A stretch of DNA of 64,000 bases from Mycolicibacterium tokaiense (GTDB taxonomy: Bacteria; Actinomycetota; Actinomycetes; Mycobacteriales; Mycobacteriaceae), in assembly GCF_010725885.1 (NCBI RefSeq), contig NZ_AP022600.1, positions 620,001-684,000 on the forward strand, given 5' to 3'. A program made the translations under genes and the position numbers. Every line of letters begins with the position of its first letter. The first letter of the stretch is position 1. The notes under the pieces are model-generated. The model made no database searches. It saw only the letters and a program-made list of their open reading frames with translations, and was not told where the DNA came from. Of the stretch, positions 25,348 through 35,069 are shown in pieces.

Positions 25348-26913
25348 ATGACCTCACCGCGTCGGTTGTCCGCGCCCCGAGCCGCAGTCACCGGTCTACT
25401 TGCGGTGGCCGCGGCGCTGGGTGTCGGGCACCTGGTGTCCGGACTCGTTCTCATCCCCTCCGCGTCGCCCTTCCTGGCGGTGGGCAATGCCGCGATCGAC
25501 CGGACCCCGGAAGCGGTCAAGGATTTCGCGATCGAGAACTTCGGCACCAACGACAAACTCGCCCTGCTGGTGGGCATGGCCGTGGCGCTGGCGCTGCTCG
25601 GAGCACTGATCGGACTCCTGTCGCGCCGCAGCGTCGTGCCAGGCTTGGCGGCCATCGTCGTTCTCGGTGCAGTCGGAATTCTCGCCGTGCGCGAACAGTC
25701 AACCGGAACCCTGGGGCTGCTCGCACCGGTGACGTCACTGGTGGCCGGGGTGGCGGTGTTCTGGTGGCTACACCGGGCCGCACGATCACCCGAGGCGTCC
25801 GTGGAGCCGGGCACCACGATGGGGCGGCGCCGGTTCGTCCTGAACTCCGTCGTCGCCGCGCTCGGCGCCATCGCAGCCGGCGCAGGCGGCTTCGCCCTCG
25901 CCCAGCGCGTCGACATCGCGGCATCGCGGCGTGGCGTCGGCGATCTGGTACCCAGCACACCCGCGCCGACCATTCCTGCGGGAGCGGCGTTTCCGGAGCT
26001 GGGCACTCCGACGTTTCTGACCCCCAACCAGGATTTCTACCGCATCGACATCAACCTGACCGTGCCACAGCTGCGCGCCGAAGACGCGGTCCTGCGCATC
26101 ACCGGCATGGTCGACAACCCGGTGGAGTTCACGTTCGACGAGCTGAGGTCCATGCCGCTGGTGGAGCGGACCATCACCATGACGTGTGTGTCCAATCAAG
26201 TTGGTGGACCCTATGTCTCGACGGCGAACTTCATCGGTGTGCCGCTGCTGGACCTACTGGATCGGGCCGGGATCCAGGACGGTGCCGAACAGGTGGTGGG
26301 ACACTCGGTCGACGGCTTCACCCTGGGCACACCACTGGACCTGCTGCGCGATGCCGGCTCGGAAGCGCTGGTGGCGATCGGCATGAACCGGGAGGCGTTG
26401 CCGCCCGAGCACGGCTTCCCGATCCGCACCGTGGTCCCCGGCCTGTACGGATACGTGTCCGCGACGAAGTGGCTGACGGAGTTGGAGTTGACGACCTACG
26501 ACACGAAACCGTATTGGGTGCAACGCGGTTGGGATGGCCAGCCCCCCGGTGTCGCGCCGATCAAGATATCGTCGCGTATCGACGCCCCGACGTCATTCCA
26601 ACGCGTGTCCGGCGGGCAGATCACCATCGCCGGTACGGCCTGGGCGCAGGGTCGGGGAATCAGCAGGGTCGAGGTGCGCATCGACGACGATCCCTGGCAG
26701 AACGCGGAATTGGCCACCGAGGTCAACAAGTTCACCTGGCGGATGTTCCGGCTGACCACACCGGTGACACCGGGTCAGCACACCGTGTCGTGTCGCGCCT
26801 TCGACGGCACCGGAGTCATGCAGGCCGAGGAGCGGCTGCCCCTGATCAATCCCGGGCCGGTGCCCGACGGGGCGACGGGGTGGCATTCGATCCTCTTCAC
26901 CATGGAGCCGTGA
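25348..26913 (+). CDS. Membrane-anchored molybdopterin-dependent (sulfite-oxidase-family) oxidoreductase
   Basis: A 521-residue protein. Four hydrophobic segments in the first ~145 residues are followed by GRRRFVLNSVVAALG, a twin-arginine-like signal, so the catalytic part is probably outside. The sulfite-oxidase-type domain contains TMTCVSNQVGG with C280 as the expected Mo ligand, then a C-terminal dimerisation domain (ITIAGTAWAQGRGISRVEV). Start ATG 25348 with GGGGA upstream; ATG 25339 is also in frame. Divergent from the lipoprotein with a related fold. The substrate is not predictable. Confidence 0.86.
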   Translation: MTSPRRLSAPRAAVTGLLAVAAALGVGHLVSGLVLIPSASPFLAVGNAAIDRTPEAVKDFAIENFGTNDKLALLVGMAVALALLGALIGLLSRRSVVPGLAAIVVLGAVGILAVREQSTGTLGLLAPVTSLVAGVAVFWWLHRAARSPEASVEPGTTMGRRRFVLNSVVAALGAIAAGAGGFALAQRVDIAASRRGVGDLVPSTPAPTIPAGAAFPELGTPTFLTPNQDFYRIDINLTVPQLRAEDAVLRITGMVDNPVEFTFDELRSMPLVERTITMTCVSNQVGGPYVSTANFIGVPLLDLLDRAGIQDGAEQVVGHSVDGFTLGTPLDLLRDAGSEALVAIGMNREALPPEHGFPIRTVVPGLYGYVSATKWLTELELTTYDTKPYWVQRGWDGQPPGVAPIKISSRIDAPTSFQRVSGGQITIAGTAWAQGRGISRVEVRIDDDPWQNAELATEVNKFTWRMFRLTTPVTPGQHTVSCRAFDGTGVMQAEERLPLINPGPVPDGATGWHSILFTMEP

Positions 26914-26918
26914 CCGTC

Positions 26919-27632
26919 TCAGCTTCCGCCGATCAGTTCCACGGCGGTGGCGCGGCCGTTGTACAGGAACTCCAGTATCAATCCCGCCGCGGCGTTGATA
27001 TCGCTGGTTCGGGCGCGCTCGGGTCCCAGCAGAGCGGTCACCGCAGCAGCCAGCACGTGCAGCGGGTTGCCCGCGGGGCCGGGCACGGCGCCCGAATGCA
27101 CCAGCGACAGCGCGAATCCGGTGACCAGCGCGTGTAATGCGAAGCTCTGGTCATCGACATCCCAGCCGCTGTCGGCCAGCCCGTACCGGCGCCACACCGG
27201 GAGCACCGCACCCACCACGGCGCTGGGACCGAGTGCGTCATGCAGGGCCACCGGGCGCGGGTGGTCGGCGAGCAGACCGAGCAGGTCGTCGTCGTGACGC
27301 TGGAGCGCGGCCAGCAGGGGCTGGCTGCTGACGACCTCCAGCATCAGCGGACAGAAGCGGGAGGGCCGCGCCAGATCCGGATCGTCGGCGATCCGCCGGA
27401 TCACCTCGTCGAGCAGCCGCAGGAAGCCGCGCCCCACCAGGCCGATGAGCAGATCCTCTTTGGTCGGCCAGTACAGGTAGACGGTGCCCTTGCTGACGTG
27501 GGCACGCTTGGCGACGTCCGCGACGGTGAAACCGCGGGCACCGCGAGACACCAGCAGTTCGTCGGCGGCCCTGAGCAGCCGCGCCGCCTTCACCGACTGA
27601 TCCTCGGGCAGCGTGGTGTTCGACGTGCTCAC
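26919..27632 (-). CDS. TetR-family transcriptional regulator
   Basis: A 237-residue repressor-type protein. The N-terminal HTH reads ARLLRAADELLVSRGARGFTVADVAKRAHVSKGTVYLYWPTKEDLL (written here over residues ~15-60 of the family pattern). The ligand domain is unassigned. Start GTG 27632 places the HTH at the normal distance from the N-terminus. It is divergent from the acyltransferase gene, with an inverted repeat midway that is the likely operator, so it probably controls both itself and that gene. Confidence 0.9.
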   Translation of the reverse strand: MSTSNTTLPEDQSVKAARLLRAADELLVSRGARGFTVADVAKRAHVSKGTVYLYWPTKEDLLIGLVGRGFLRLLDEVIRRIADDPDLARPSRFCPLMLEVVSSQPLLAALQRHDDDLLGLLADHPRPVALHDALGPSAVVGAVLPVWRRYGLADSGWDVDDQSFALHALVTGFALSLVHSGAVPGPAGNPLHVLAAAVTALLGPERARTSDINAAAGLILEFLYNGRATAVELIGGS

Positions 27633-27670
27633 AGAGCGACGATACCGCGTCCACCAGCGGTGATGCACAC

Positions 27671-27697
27671 AATGACCGAATCGGTACTCTGGTCATT
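27671..27697. promoter_or_regulatory. Probable TetR operator (inverted repeat)
   Basis: AATGACC (27671-27677) and GGTCATT (27691-27697) form perfect 7-bp arms with a 13-base spacer. The site is centred in the 97-bp gap between the divergent TetR gene (start 27632) and the acyltransferase (start 27730). Size and position fit a TetR dimer site covering both promoters. Confidence 0.6.
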
Positions 27698-27729
27698 ATT
27701 CGGGGGCCGCCCAGCCACAGGAGAGCACC

Positions 27730-28575
27730 GTGATCCAGACACTCACCGATCGCCGCAGCCGCGTCGCCACGTTGCAAAAAGCGATCTTCAGCGTCGCCGA
27801 TGCCATCGCCCCCGTGGTGGATCTGTCCCGCATCTACGTCGACGGGCTCGACGGGCTGCCCCGGGACGGGCGCTTCCTCCTGGTCGGTAACCACACGGTT
27901 TCCGGCTGGGCGGAGGTGGTGTTGGTCCCCTATTTCGTGCACCGTGAGCTCGGGACACGGGTGCGGGGTCTGGCATCGCGACAGCTCGCCGATGTCCGTG
28001 GCGTCTCACGCGAGGTACTGGAGGCGGCGGGGGCAGTGGTGGGCGATCCGGACAACGGCGCCGCGTTGATGCGTGAGAACGAAACCGTGCTCGTTTTCCC
28101 GGGCGGGGGCCGCGACATGCTGAAGTTCAAGGGTGAGCAGTACAGGTTGATGTGGCAGGGGCGCAGTGGATTTGCGCGTCTGGCGATCGCGCACCGCTAC
28201 CCGATCATCCCCGTCGGGCTGGTCGGCGGCGACGACGTGTACGTCAGCGTCGTCGAACGCGGTGGCACCTGGGAACGCATGACCCGCGGCCTGGGTCGAC
28301 GACTGCACGGTGTCAACGGGGTCGGCCTTCCCCTCACCCGCGGTATCGGCCCTACCCCCATTCCGCGACCACAACGCATGTACCTGCGGTTCGGATCTCC
28401 GATCGATACGCAGCGGCCCACCGACATCGACTCTGCGGCCTGGGAAGCCACGGTCAAGGAACGCACACAGACCGGCGTGCAGACCATCCTCGGCGATCTG
28501 CAGACCGTGCGCTCGACGGATCCGTTCCGTCACCTCAACCCGTTGGCCTGGGGTCGCGCAGTGCGCGCTGCTTGA
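27730..28575 (+). CDS. Lysophospholipid/glycerolipid acyltransferase (PlsC/DGAT2-like)
   Basis: A 281-residue acyltransferase. The first motif reads GNHTVSGWAE where PlsC proteins have NHx4D. FPGGGRDMLK further on matches the DGAT2-like variant of motif III, and PIIPVGLVGGDD matches motif IV. These enzymes transfer fatty acyl groups to glycerol lipids at the membrane face. GTG start with AGGAGAG upstream. Probably regulated by the divergent TetR protein. Substrate not resolved. Confidence 0.83.
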   Translation: MIQTLTDRRSRVATLQKAIFSVADAIAPVVDLSRIYVDGLDGLPRDGRFLLVGNHTVSGWAEVVLVPYFVHRELGTRVRGLASRQLADVRGVSREVLEAAGAVVGDPDNGAALMRENETVLVFPGGGRDMLKFKGEQYRLMWQGRSGFARLAIAHRYPIIPVGLVGGDDVYVSVVERGGTWERMTRGLGRRLHGVNGVGLPLTRGIGPTPIPRPQRMYLRFGSPIDTQRPTDIDSAAWEATVKERTQTGVQTILGDLQTVRSTDPFRHLNPLAWGRAVRAA

Positions 28576-28586
28576 GTGACCGACTG

Positions 28587-30167
28587 CTACAGCGCGTCGC
28601 GGATGTCGTTCTTGAGCACCTCGGATTCGGTTCCGAACACCGCTTGCACACTGTTGCCCACTTCGATCACACCCGCGGCGCCGAGCGATTTGAGCCGGGC
28701 CTGATCCACCTTCGACTTGTCGGCGACCTCCATACGCAACCGGGTGATGCACGCGTCGACGTTCACCAGGTTCTCCCGGCCGCCGAACGCTTCGATGAGT
28801 TGCTCAGCCTTCGTCGGTGCCGACTGAGACACCCCGGTGAGCGTCTGGGTGGCCCCACCGCCCTGCACGGCCGTCGCGGCGTCCGCGCCGACCCCCAGAT
28901 TGGCCCGCTGCTCGGCCTCGAACTCGTCTTCGGGTTCCCGCCCTGGGGTGCGCATGTTCCACTTCGTGATCGCGAACCGGAACAGCAGGTAGTAGAGGAC
29001 CGCGAACACGACACCCATCACGATCAACAGCGGAATGTTCTTGGCGGCGGGCGCGGTGCCGTACAGCAGCAGGTCGATCAAGCCTGCGCTGAACGAGAAG
29101 CCGAGATGGATGTCGAGCACGTAGGCGATCGCCAGCGACAGCCCCGTCAGCACCGCGTGGATGATGTACAGCGGGAACGCGACGAACATGAATGCAAACT
29201 CCAGCGGTTCGGTCACCCCGGTGAGGAACGCGGTGAGCGCCGCGGCCGACAGGATGCCGACGGCGACCTTACGCTGTTTCTTGTTGGCGACGTGGATCAT
29301 CGCCAATGCCGCTGCCGGCAGCCCGAACATCAGGATCGGATAAAAGCCCGACGTCAGGTGGCCGCCGGTCGGGTCACCCGCGGCGAACCGGGTGAGTTCG
29401 CCGGTGACGGTCTCGCCGTCGGGGGTCTGATAGTCGCCGTAGAGGAACCAGATATAGGAGTTCGGAATGTGGTGCAGCCCAAGCGGAATCAGCATCCGGT
29501 TGGCGAAACCGTAGATGAACGCACCCACCGCTCCCGAGCCGCCGATGAACTCACCGAGGCCGGTCAGACCGGCATCGAAGATCGGGTAGAAATAGCTCAT
29601 CGCGAACGCCAGGAACAGACACGCCAGCGACACGACGATCGGCACAAAGCGTCTGCCGCCGAAGAAGCCGAGATAGGACGGAAGTTTGATGGTGTGGTAC
29701 CGATCGAACAGCCACGCGGTGAGCAGGCCCACCACGATGCCGGCGAACACGCTGTAGTTGATCTCCGCCTGCTCCCCCGAGGCATTCACCTCGCCGGCGA
29801 GCACAATCGGCGACATCGTGGTGAACACGGCGTCGACCACCAGATACCCCACCACCGCCGCCAGGGCTGTCGACCCGTCGGCCTTGCGCGAGAAGCCAAT
29901 CGCCACACCGACTGCGAAGAGCAGCGGCAAGTTAGCGAACAACGCGTCCCCCGCGGCGCTCATCGCTTTGAAGAACGCGCCTATGACGGGTGCGTCGATG
30001 CGCCCGAGCAGGTCAGGCTGGCCCAAGCGCAGCAGGATGCCCGCGGCGGGCAGCACCGCGATGGGCAGCATGAGACTTTTGCCCAAACGCTGCAACTGTG
30101 CGAATCCTGGTATCCGCATGCCCCTTTTGCTTTGCGTTTCTTGCGGTTTCACTGGGTCAGTGGTCAC
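28587..30167 (-). CDS. nagE: PTS N-acetylglucosamine-type permease EIICB
   Basis: A 526-residue PTS permease. The EIIC part (~residues 18-390) starts with [28 protein letters not shown] and carries [12 protein letters not shown] and [11 protein letters not shown]. The EIIB domain at the C-terminus has [13 protein letters not shown] with the phospho-Cys. The arrangement and sequence are closest to NagE, but without its EIIA domain, which is encoded separately by the divergent gene. GTG 30167 is chosen because AGAAGG lies six bases upstream; Met at 30119 is an alternative. A glucose-type permease is the main other option. Confidence 0.87.
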   Translation of the reverse strand: MTTDPVKPQETQSKRGMRIPGFAQLQRLGKSLMLPIAVLPAAGILLRLGQPDLLGRIDAPVIGAFFKAMSAAGDALFANLPLLFAVGVAIGFSRKADGSTALAAVVGYLVVDAVFTTMSPIVLAGEVNASGEQAEINYSVFAGIVVGLLTAWLFDRYHTIKLPSYLGFFGGRRFVPIVVSLACLFLAFAMSYFYPIFDAGLTGLGEFIGGSGAVGAFIYGFANRMLIPLGLHHIPNSYIWFLYGDYQTPDGETVTGELTRFAAGDPTGGHLTSGFYPILMFGLPAAALAMIHVANKKQRKVAVGILSAAALTAFLTGVTEPLEFAFMFVAFPLYIIHAVLTGLSLAIAYVLDIHLGFSFSAGLIDLLLYGTAPAAKNIPLLIVMGVVFAVLYYLLFRFAITKWNMRTPGREPEDEFEAEQRANLGVGADAATAVQGGGATQTLTGVSQSAPTKAEQLIEAFGGRENLVNVDACITRLRMEVADKSKVDQARLKSLGAAGVIEVGNSVQAVFGTESEVLKNDIRDAL

Positions 30168-30272
30168 AACCAGCCTTCTTCCTTGCCGAGGTAATGCCAT
30201 TGCACGCAAGACGACTAAGCCTATTCTGGGTGCGGTCGGCTGGCATCCGATCGGCCGAAAGGAGTCGACACG

Positions 30273-30743
30273 ATGAGCAACACCGCTGTTCACGCCCCCG
30301 TCGCGGGCCGCGCCATCCCGCTCGCCGAGGTACCTGATCCGGTGTTCTCCACGGGCATGGTGGGTTACGGCGCCGCGGTGGACCCACCGCGGGAGGTGAT
30401 CGACGCGGTGGCTCCGGTGAGCGGGAAACTGCTCCGACTGATGCCGCACGCCTTCGTGATCATGACCGCGGACAAGGTCGGGGTGCTGGTCCATCTCGGT
30501 ATCGACACCGTGGCACTCGAGGGTGAGGGGTTCACCACCCATGTCAGCCAGGGCGACGAGGTCACCGCCGGGCAACGGATCGTCACCTACGACGTTCCCG
30601 CAATCGTGGCCAAGGGGCTCAATCCGGTTGTGCCGGTGGTTGTCATGGACGAGCGCAACGCCGACAACATCAAACCGGACGAGGCCGTGCTCGAGGGTGC
30701 GGTGATCGCCCCCGGGGCCGACCTGTTCACCGCGCACACGTGA
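30273..30743 (+). CDS. PTS glucose-family EIIA component
   Basis: A 156-residue EIIA of the Glc family. [27 protein letters not shown] and [18 protein letters not shown] give the fold; the His in LVHLGIDT is the phosphorylation site. It passes phosphate to the EIIB domain of the divergent permease. AAAGGAG precedes the ATG. It leads the EIIA-nagB-nagA operon, with 10 bp to nagB. Confidence 0.92.
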   Translation: MSNTAVHAPVAGRAIPLAEVPDPVFSTGMVGYGAAVDPPREVIDAVAPVSGKLLRLMPHAFVIMTADKVGVLVHLGIDTVALEGEGFTTHVSQGDEVTAGQRIVTYDVPAIVAKGLNPVVPVVVMDERNADNIKPDEAVLEGAVIAPGADLFTAHT

Positions 30744-30753
30744 TGGGACTCTG

Positions 30754-31539
30754 ATGGAAGTTGTTGTGCTGCAGGACCGGACCGAGATCGGCCGGGTTGC
30801 CGCCGACGCGGTGGCGGCGTTGCTGGATCGTAAACCCGATGCGGTGCTGGGACTGGCGACCGGTTCCTCCCCCCTGCCGATCTATGACGAGCTGGCGGCG
30901 CGCCACGCAGCGGGTGCACTGTCGTTCAAGCAGGCCCGGGGGTTCACCCTCGATGAATACGTCGGTCTGCCTGCCGATCACGCCGAGCGGTACCGCAACG
31001 TGATCGACACGTCGTTCGTCTCCCGCGTCGACTTCGCTGCCGGCGCAGTGCAGGGTCCGGACGGCCTGGCTGCCGACATCCCGGCGGCGTGCGCGGCCTA
31101 CGAGGCCGCGATCCGCGAGGCCGGTGGTGTGGACCTGCAGATCCTCGGGATCGGCACCGACGGGCACATCGCGTTCAACGAGCCCGGTTCGTCGCTGGCC
31201 TCGCGGACCCGGATCAAGACGCTGACCCGGCAGACCCGCGTCGACAACGCCCGGTTCTTCGGCGACGACGTCGATGCGGTGCCGACGCACTGCCTGACCC
31301 AGGGACTGGGCACCATCCTCGAGGCCCGCCATCTCGTCCTGGTTGCCACCGGCCGCGGAAAGGCCGAGGCGGTGCACCATCTGGTGGAGGGCGCGGTGAG
31401 CGCCATGTGGCCGGCCACCGTGCTGCAGCACCATCCGCACGTCACCGTGCTCCTCGACGACGCCGCCGCGCGCCGGCTCCAGCTCGTGGACTACTACCGG
31501 GAGACCTATCGCAGCAAACCGGCCTGGCAGGGCATCTGA
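30754..31539 (+). CDS. nagB: Glucosamine-6-phosphate deaminase
   Basis: A 261-residue deaminase converting glucosamine-6-phosphate to fructose-6-phosphate and ammonia. Motifs: [13 protein letters not shown] (phosphate loop), [27 protein letters not shown] with catalytic Asp/His/Glu, and [13 protein letters not shown]. The length is normal for the family. It lies one base upstream of nagA in the same operon. Confidence 0.95.
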   Translation: MEVVVLQDRTEIGRVAADAVAALLDRKPDAVLGLATGSSPLPIYDELAARHAAGALSFKQARGFTLDEYVGLPADHAERYRNVIDTSFVSRVDFAAGAVQGPDGLAADIPAACAAYEAAIREAGGVDLQILGIGTDGHIAFNEPGSSLASRTRIKTLTRQTRVDNARFFGDDVDAVPTHCLTQGLGTILEARHLVLVATGRGKAEAVHHLVEGAVSAMWPATVLQHHPHVTVLLDDAAARRLQLVDYYRETYRSKPAWQGI

Positions 31540-31540
31540 C

Positions 31541-32686
31541 GTGCTGCTGACCGCAGACACCGTACTGACCGGTCGACAGTCGTTGCGGCCGGGTTGGATC
31601 GACATCGCCGACGCGGTGATCCTCGGCGTGGGAAGCGGCGCGCCTCCCGCTCCCCCCGCCCTGGCGTTGGGCGCGGTCACCGTGGCGCCGGGCCTGGTCG
31701 ACACCCATGTTCACGGCGGTGCGGGCGCGGACTTCTTCACCGCCGATCCGGCAGGGACCGCCGAAGCGGTGGCACTGCATCGCAGCCACGGCACCACCAC
31801 CTTGGTGGCTTCCTTGGTCACCGCGGGTCCCGCCGAACTGCTGCAGCAGGTGCGAGCGCTGGCGGGCGACGTCCGCCTCGGCGTCCTCGACGGGATCCAC
31901 CTGGAGGGCCCGTGGCTGTCACCGCAGCGCAGCGGCGCCCACCAGACCGCGCTGATGCGTGACCCCGACCCCGCTGAGATCGACGCTCTGCTCGTCGCGG
32001 GCGAGGGCGCGATCCGGATGGTGACCATCGCGCCCGAACTCCCCGGCGCTCTGGCCGCCATCGAACAGTTCACCGCGGCCGGAGTGGTGGTCGCGATCGG
32101 GCACACGGAAGCCACCTACGCTCAGACGCGCGCGGCCATCGACGCCGGCGCCACGGTGGGTACGCACCTGTTCAACGCGATGCGTCCGATCGACCGCCGC
32201 GAGCCCGGCCCGGCGGTGGCGCTGCTGGAAGACCCTCGCGTCACCGTCGAGCTGATCGCCGACGGCGTGCACATCGACTTCGCGATCTACCGGATGGTCA
32301 CCAAAAATGCTGGTGTTGATCGCGTTTCGCTGATCACCGATGCGATGGCCGCGACCGGTGTGGCGGATGGCCGCTACTACCTGGGGCCGTTGGCGGTGGA
32401 CGTCACCGCGGGGGTGGCACGGGTGGCCGGCACCGACACCATCGCAGGGAGCACCGCGACGATGGACCAGGTACTGCGCAACGCCGTCGCGGCCAGTGGC
32501 GTCCCACTCGATGAGGCGCTGCCGATCGCGGTGGCGCAGAGTTCCTGCAATCCGGCGCAGGCGCTGGGTCTGCCCGCGGCAGCAGGCCTGGCCGTCGGGG
32601 CCCCTGCCGACCTCGTGGTGCTCGACGCCCACCTCAGTGTCACCGCCGTGCTCCGCAAGGGCGTCTGGGTGATCGCCCCGCAGTGA
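31541..32686 (+). CDS. nagA: N-acetylglucosamine-6-phosphate deacetylase
   Basis: A 381-residue amidohydrolase that removes acetate from GlcNAc-6-phosphate. VAPGLVDTHVHGG is the metal site near residue 50. HLEGPWLSP holds the metal-binding Glu, IGHTEATYAQ and THLFNAMRP follow, and LITDAMAATG carries the catalytic Asp. GTG start one base after nagB. Completes transport-phosphorylation-deacetylation-deamination of GlcNAc. Confidence 0.95.
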   Translation: MLLTADTVLTGRQSLRPGWIDIADAVILGVGSGAPPAPPALALGAVTVAPGLVDTHVHGGAGADFFTADPAGTAEAVALHRSHGTTTLVASLVTAGPAELLQQVRALAGDVRLGVLDGIHLEGPWLSPQRSGAHQTALMRDPDPAEIDALLVAGEGAIRMVTIAPELPGALAAIEQFTAAGVVVAIGHTEATYAQTRAAIDAGATVGTHLFNAMRPIDRREPGPAVALLEDPRVTVELIADGVHIDFAIYRMVTKNAGVDRVSLITDAMAATGVADGRYYLGPLAVDVTAGVARVAGTDTIAGSTATMDQVLRNAVAASGVPLDEALPIAVAQSSCNPAQALGLPAAAGLAVGAPADLVVLDAHLSVTAVLRKGVWVIAPQ

Positions 32687-32821
32687 ATTTGCTGGACCCG
32701 GAGCGGCGGTGGAGACTGCCCGCCGATCCGGCTGTTTATTGAGAGACACCATACTCGCCCCTGATGGAGCTCATTTTTGCTCTAGCATGATCCGGCACCA
32801 CGTGCTCGGAAGGGGGGCCCC

Positions 32822-35044
32822 GTGTCGACCAGACAGCGCATGGGCCTCGTCCTCGGGGTACTGGTCGTCGGTGCTGCTGTGCTCAACGCACTGCAGTTGT
32901 GGCCGTCGACGGTCGCGGCCGATGTCGCCGTGGCACTGCAATTGATCACCGCCACCGGCGCCATGGTGTGCGGCCTGGTGGTCGCCCGCCGGGTCACCGG
33001 TGCGGCCCGCTGGTGGCGGCTGAGCTACAGCGCCGTCATGGCGGTGTGGGTGATCGGGCATCTGGTGGACCTGGCCGATGGCGACAGCAGCAACACCTCA
33101 GCGGTCTCGGCAATCGCCTACCTGTGCACCACCATCCTCGCCTTGGCTGCAGTGGTGCTGCTGTTGGTCTGCGATCAGCGGACCCCCGGCAGGGAAGGCC
33201 CCGTGCTGCAGCGGCCGTCGACCGTCAGCGTTTTGGATACCGCAGTGTCGGCGCTGTCGTTCCTGATTCTGGCGGTCATGAGTGGTGTCGGCGTCCGGGG
33301 AACGTCGTCGGGCAGCACGGTCGACGCGATCTTCGCCGGGCTCGAACTGGTGCTGGTGACGTTCGTGGTGTGCGTGGCGATGTTGCACAACCCCGCGCGC
33401 ATCTACCGGGTGAACCTGATCCTGCTGGTGCTGGGGATCGTCGCGATCGCGGCATCTGACCGCCTTGTCACCTATCTCGATCTGTTCGGTGCGGACGGGC
33501 TGATCCTCTGGGGCGGCCTCGGTTTCATCGTCGGTCCGCTGTTGGTGGCCTTCGCGATGCTCGAACCGACGCCCCGGTCCACGACCCGGGTCAGTTCGGT
33601 GGACTGGGTGCAGTTGATCATGCCCTTCACGGGCTTTCTCGGGATCGTGGCGCTGCTCGCGTTCCACTTCTTCTCCGGTCAGAAGCCGCCGCCATTCGCG
33701 GTCGCGGCCGCCGGCTTGACGGCGCTGCTGCTCACGGTGCGTCAGGTCATTGCGATGCGCTCGATGACCCTGGTGACCGACCGGCTGTACGCGGTGCAGC
33801 GGGGCCTGGCCCATCAGGTGCTGCACGACCCTCTGACGGGCCTGCCGAACCGCATCCTGTTGACCCGCCGGCTCAACGAGGTGATCGGCGCGCGGGACTT
33901 TGTCTTGATCTTCGTCGACCTCGACGACTTCAAGATGGTCAACGACCAGTACGGGCATGCCGCCGGTGACGAGTTGTTGGTTGCGGTCGGTGAGCGGCTC
34001 AGACGCTGCGTCGCCGCGGAAGACACGTTGGCTCGGGTCGGCGGTGACGAGTTCGCGGTGCTGGTGGCGGACGGCTGCGACGACCCTGGGGTGGTCGCCG
34101 ACCGGCTGCGGGTGGCGCTGCGGGATCCCTTTCCCGTGCATGGCAACTCGGTACGGGTGCGGGCCAGTATGGGGTTGGTACGGGCCGGGGTCGACGACGC
34201 ACCGCAGACATCGGACGATCTGCTGCGCAAGGCGGATACGTCCATGTACGCCAGTAAGCGGCTGGGCAAGGACACCACCGTGGTGTACCAGCCGAGAGCG
34301 GGTGTGCACGCCGACTTCGTAGCGGCGATGCGAGCGGCTCCGGGCAGGGCGCCGGCCGGTTTCCGGCTGGTGTATCAGCCGGTGGTGGCCCTGCCTGCAG
34401 GCAACACGGTGGCCCTGGAGGCCTTGGCCCGGTGGACCGCACCCAACGGAGTGGAGATTGCGCCTGAAACTTTCGTGGCCGCCGCCGAAGCAGCCGGGTT
34501 GGGCGCCGAGTTCGACGCACTGGTACTCGATCTGACCTGCCGGCAGATCGCGTCGACAACACTGGACCTGAACATCCACGTGAACGTCGGCGCCGCGCGG
34601 CTGGGCAACGCGGACTTCGAGGACACCATCCGGCACACTCTCGCGCGGCACAACATCGCGCCGACGCGCCTGGTCCTGGAGATCACCGAAACCGTTCCCA
34701 TCGTGGATCTCACCGCCGCCGCAGCACAGATCCGCAGGCTCAATGAGTTCGGGCTCAGCGTCGCGCTGGACGACTTCGGCGCGGGCTACAACTCACTGAC
34801 CTATCTGCACACCCTGCCGGTGCAGATCGTCAAGCTCGACCGCGGCCTGGCCGAGGGTACAGGGCACGCGCGTGACCTTGCCCTCTACCGATCGATGGTC
34901 GCGGTGTGCACCAACCTGGGGTGCGCGGTGGTGGCCGAGGGAATCGAGACCCCTGGCCAGTCACAGATCGTGGCGGCCGCCGGCTGCCAGTACGCGCAGG
35001 GCTATCTGTACGGACGGCCCGAACCGCTCAGTGCACTTTCGTGA
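32822..35044 (+). CDS. Polytopic membrane GGDEF-EAL c-di-GMP enzyme
   Basis: A 740-residue protein. Around eight to ten helices occupy residues ~1-310, followed by a GGDEF domain with an intact GGDEF at 407-411 (ARVGGDEFAVL). The EAL domain is canonical at E533-L535 (VALEALARW), with ITETVP, DDFGAGYNSL, KLDR, VAEGIE and YAQGYLYG. Both activities look possible. GTG start with GGAAGGGGG upstream. The N-terminal membrane region is an unrecognised sensor. It stands alone, in contrast to the coupled enzyme at 22111. Confidence 0.9.
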   Translation: MSTRQRMGLVLGVLVVGAAVLNALQLWPSTVAADVAVALQLITATGAMVCGLVVARRVTGAARWWRLSYSAVMAVWVIGHLVDLADGDSSNTSAVSAIAYLCTTILALAAVVLLLVCDQRTPGREGPVLQRPSTVSVLDTAVSALSFLILAVMSGVGVRGTSSGSTVDAIFAGLELVLVTFVVCVAMLHNPARIYRVNLILLVLGIVAIAASDRLVTYLDLFGADGLILWGGLGFIVGPLLVAFAMLEPTPRSTTRVSSVDWVQLIMPFTGFLGIVALLAFHFFSGQKPPPFAVAAAGLTALLLTVRQVIAMRSMTLVTDRLYAVQRGLAHQVLHDPLTGLPNRILLTRRLNEVIGARDFVLIFVDLDDFKMVNDQYGHAAGDELLVAVGERLRRCVAAEDTLARVGGDEFAVLVADGCDDPGVVADRLRVALRDPFPVHGNSVRVRASMGLVRAGVDDAPQTSDDLLRKADTSMYASKRLGKDTTVVYQPRAGVHADFVAAMRAAPGRAPAGFRLVYQPVVALPAGNTVALEALARWTAPNGVEIAPETFVAAAEAAGLGAEFDALVLDLTCRQIASTTLDLNIHVNVGAARLGNADFEDTIRHTLARHNIAPTRLVLEITETVPIVDLTAAAAQIRRLNEFGLSVALDDFGAGYNSLTYLHTLPVQIVKLDRGLAEGTGHARDLALYRSMVAVCTNLGCAVVAEGIETPGQSQIVAAAGCQYAQGYLYGRPEPLSALS

Positions 35045-35069
35045 TTCGGGTTTCTAGTGCGGATCAGCG

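Noticed and set aside
28152..30194. 680-codon plus-strand open frame opposite the PTS permease
   Set aside because: The antisense of a clearly recognised NagE-type gene; composition is His/Arg/Glu-rich noise.
30193..30201. AATGCCATT palindrome between nagE and EIIA as a DasR-type operator
   Set aside because: Too short, and it does not resemble the known dre consensus; not enough to call a site.
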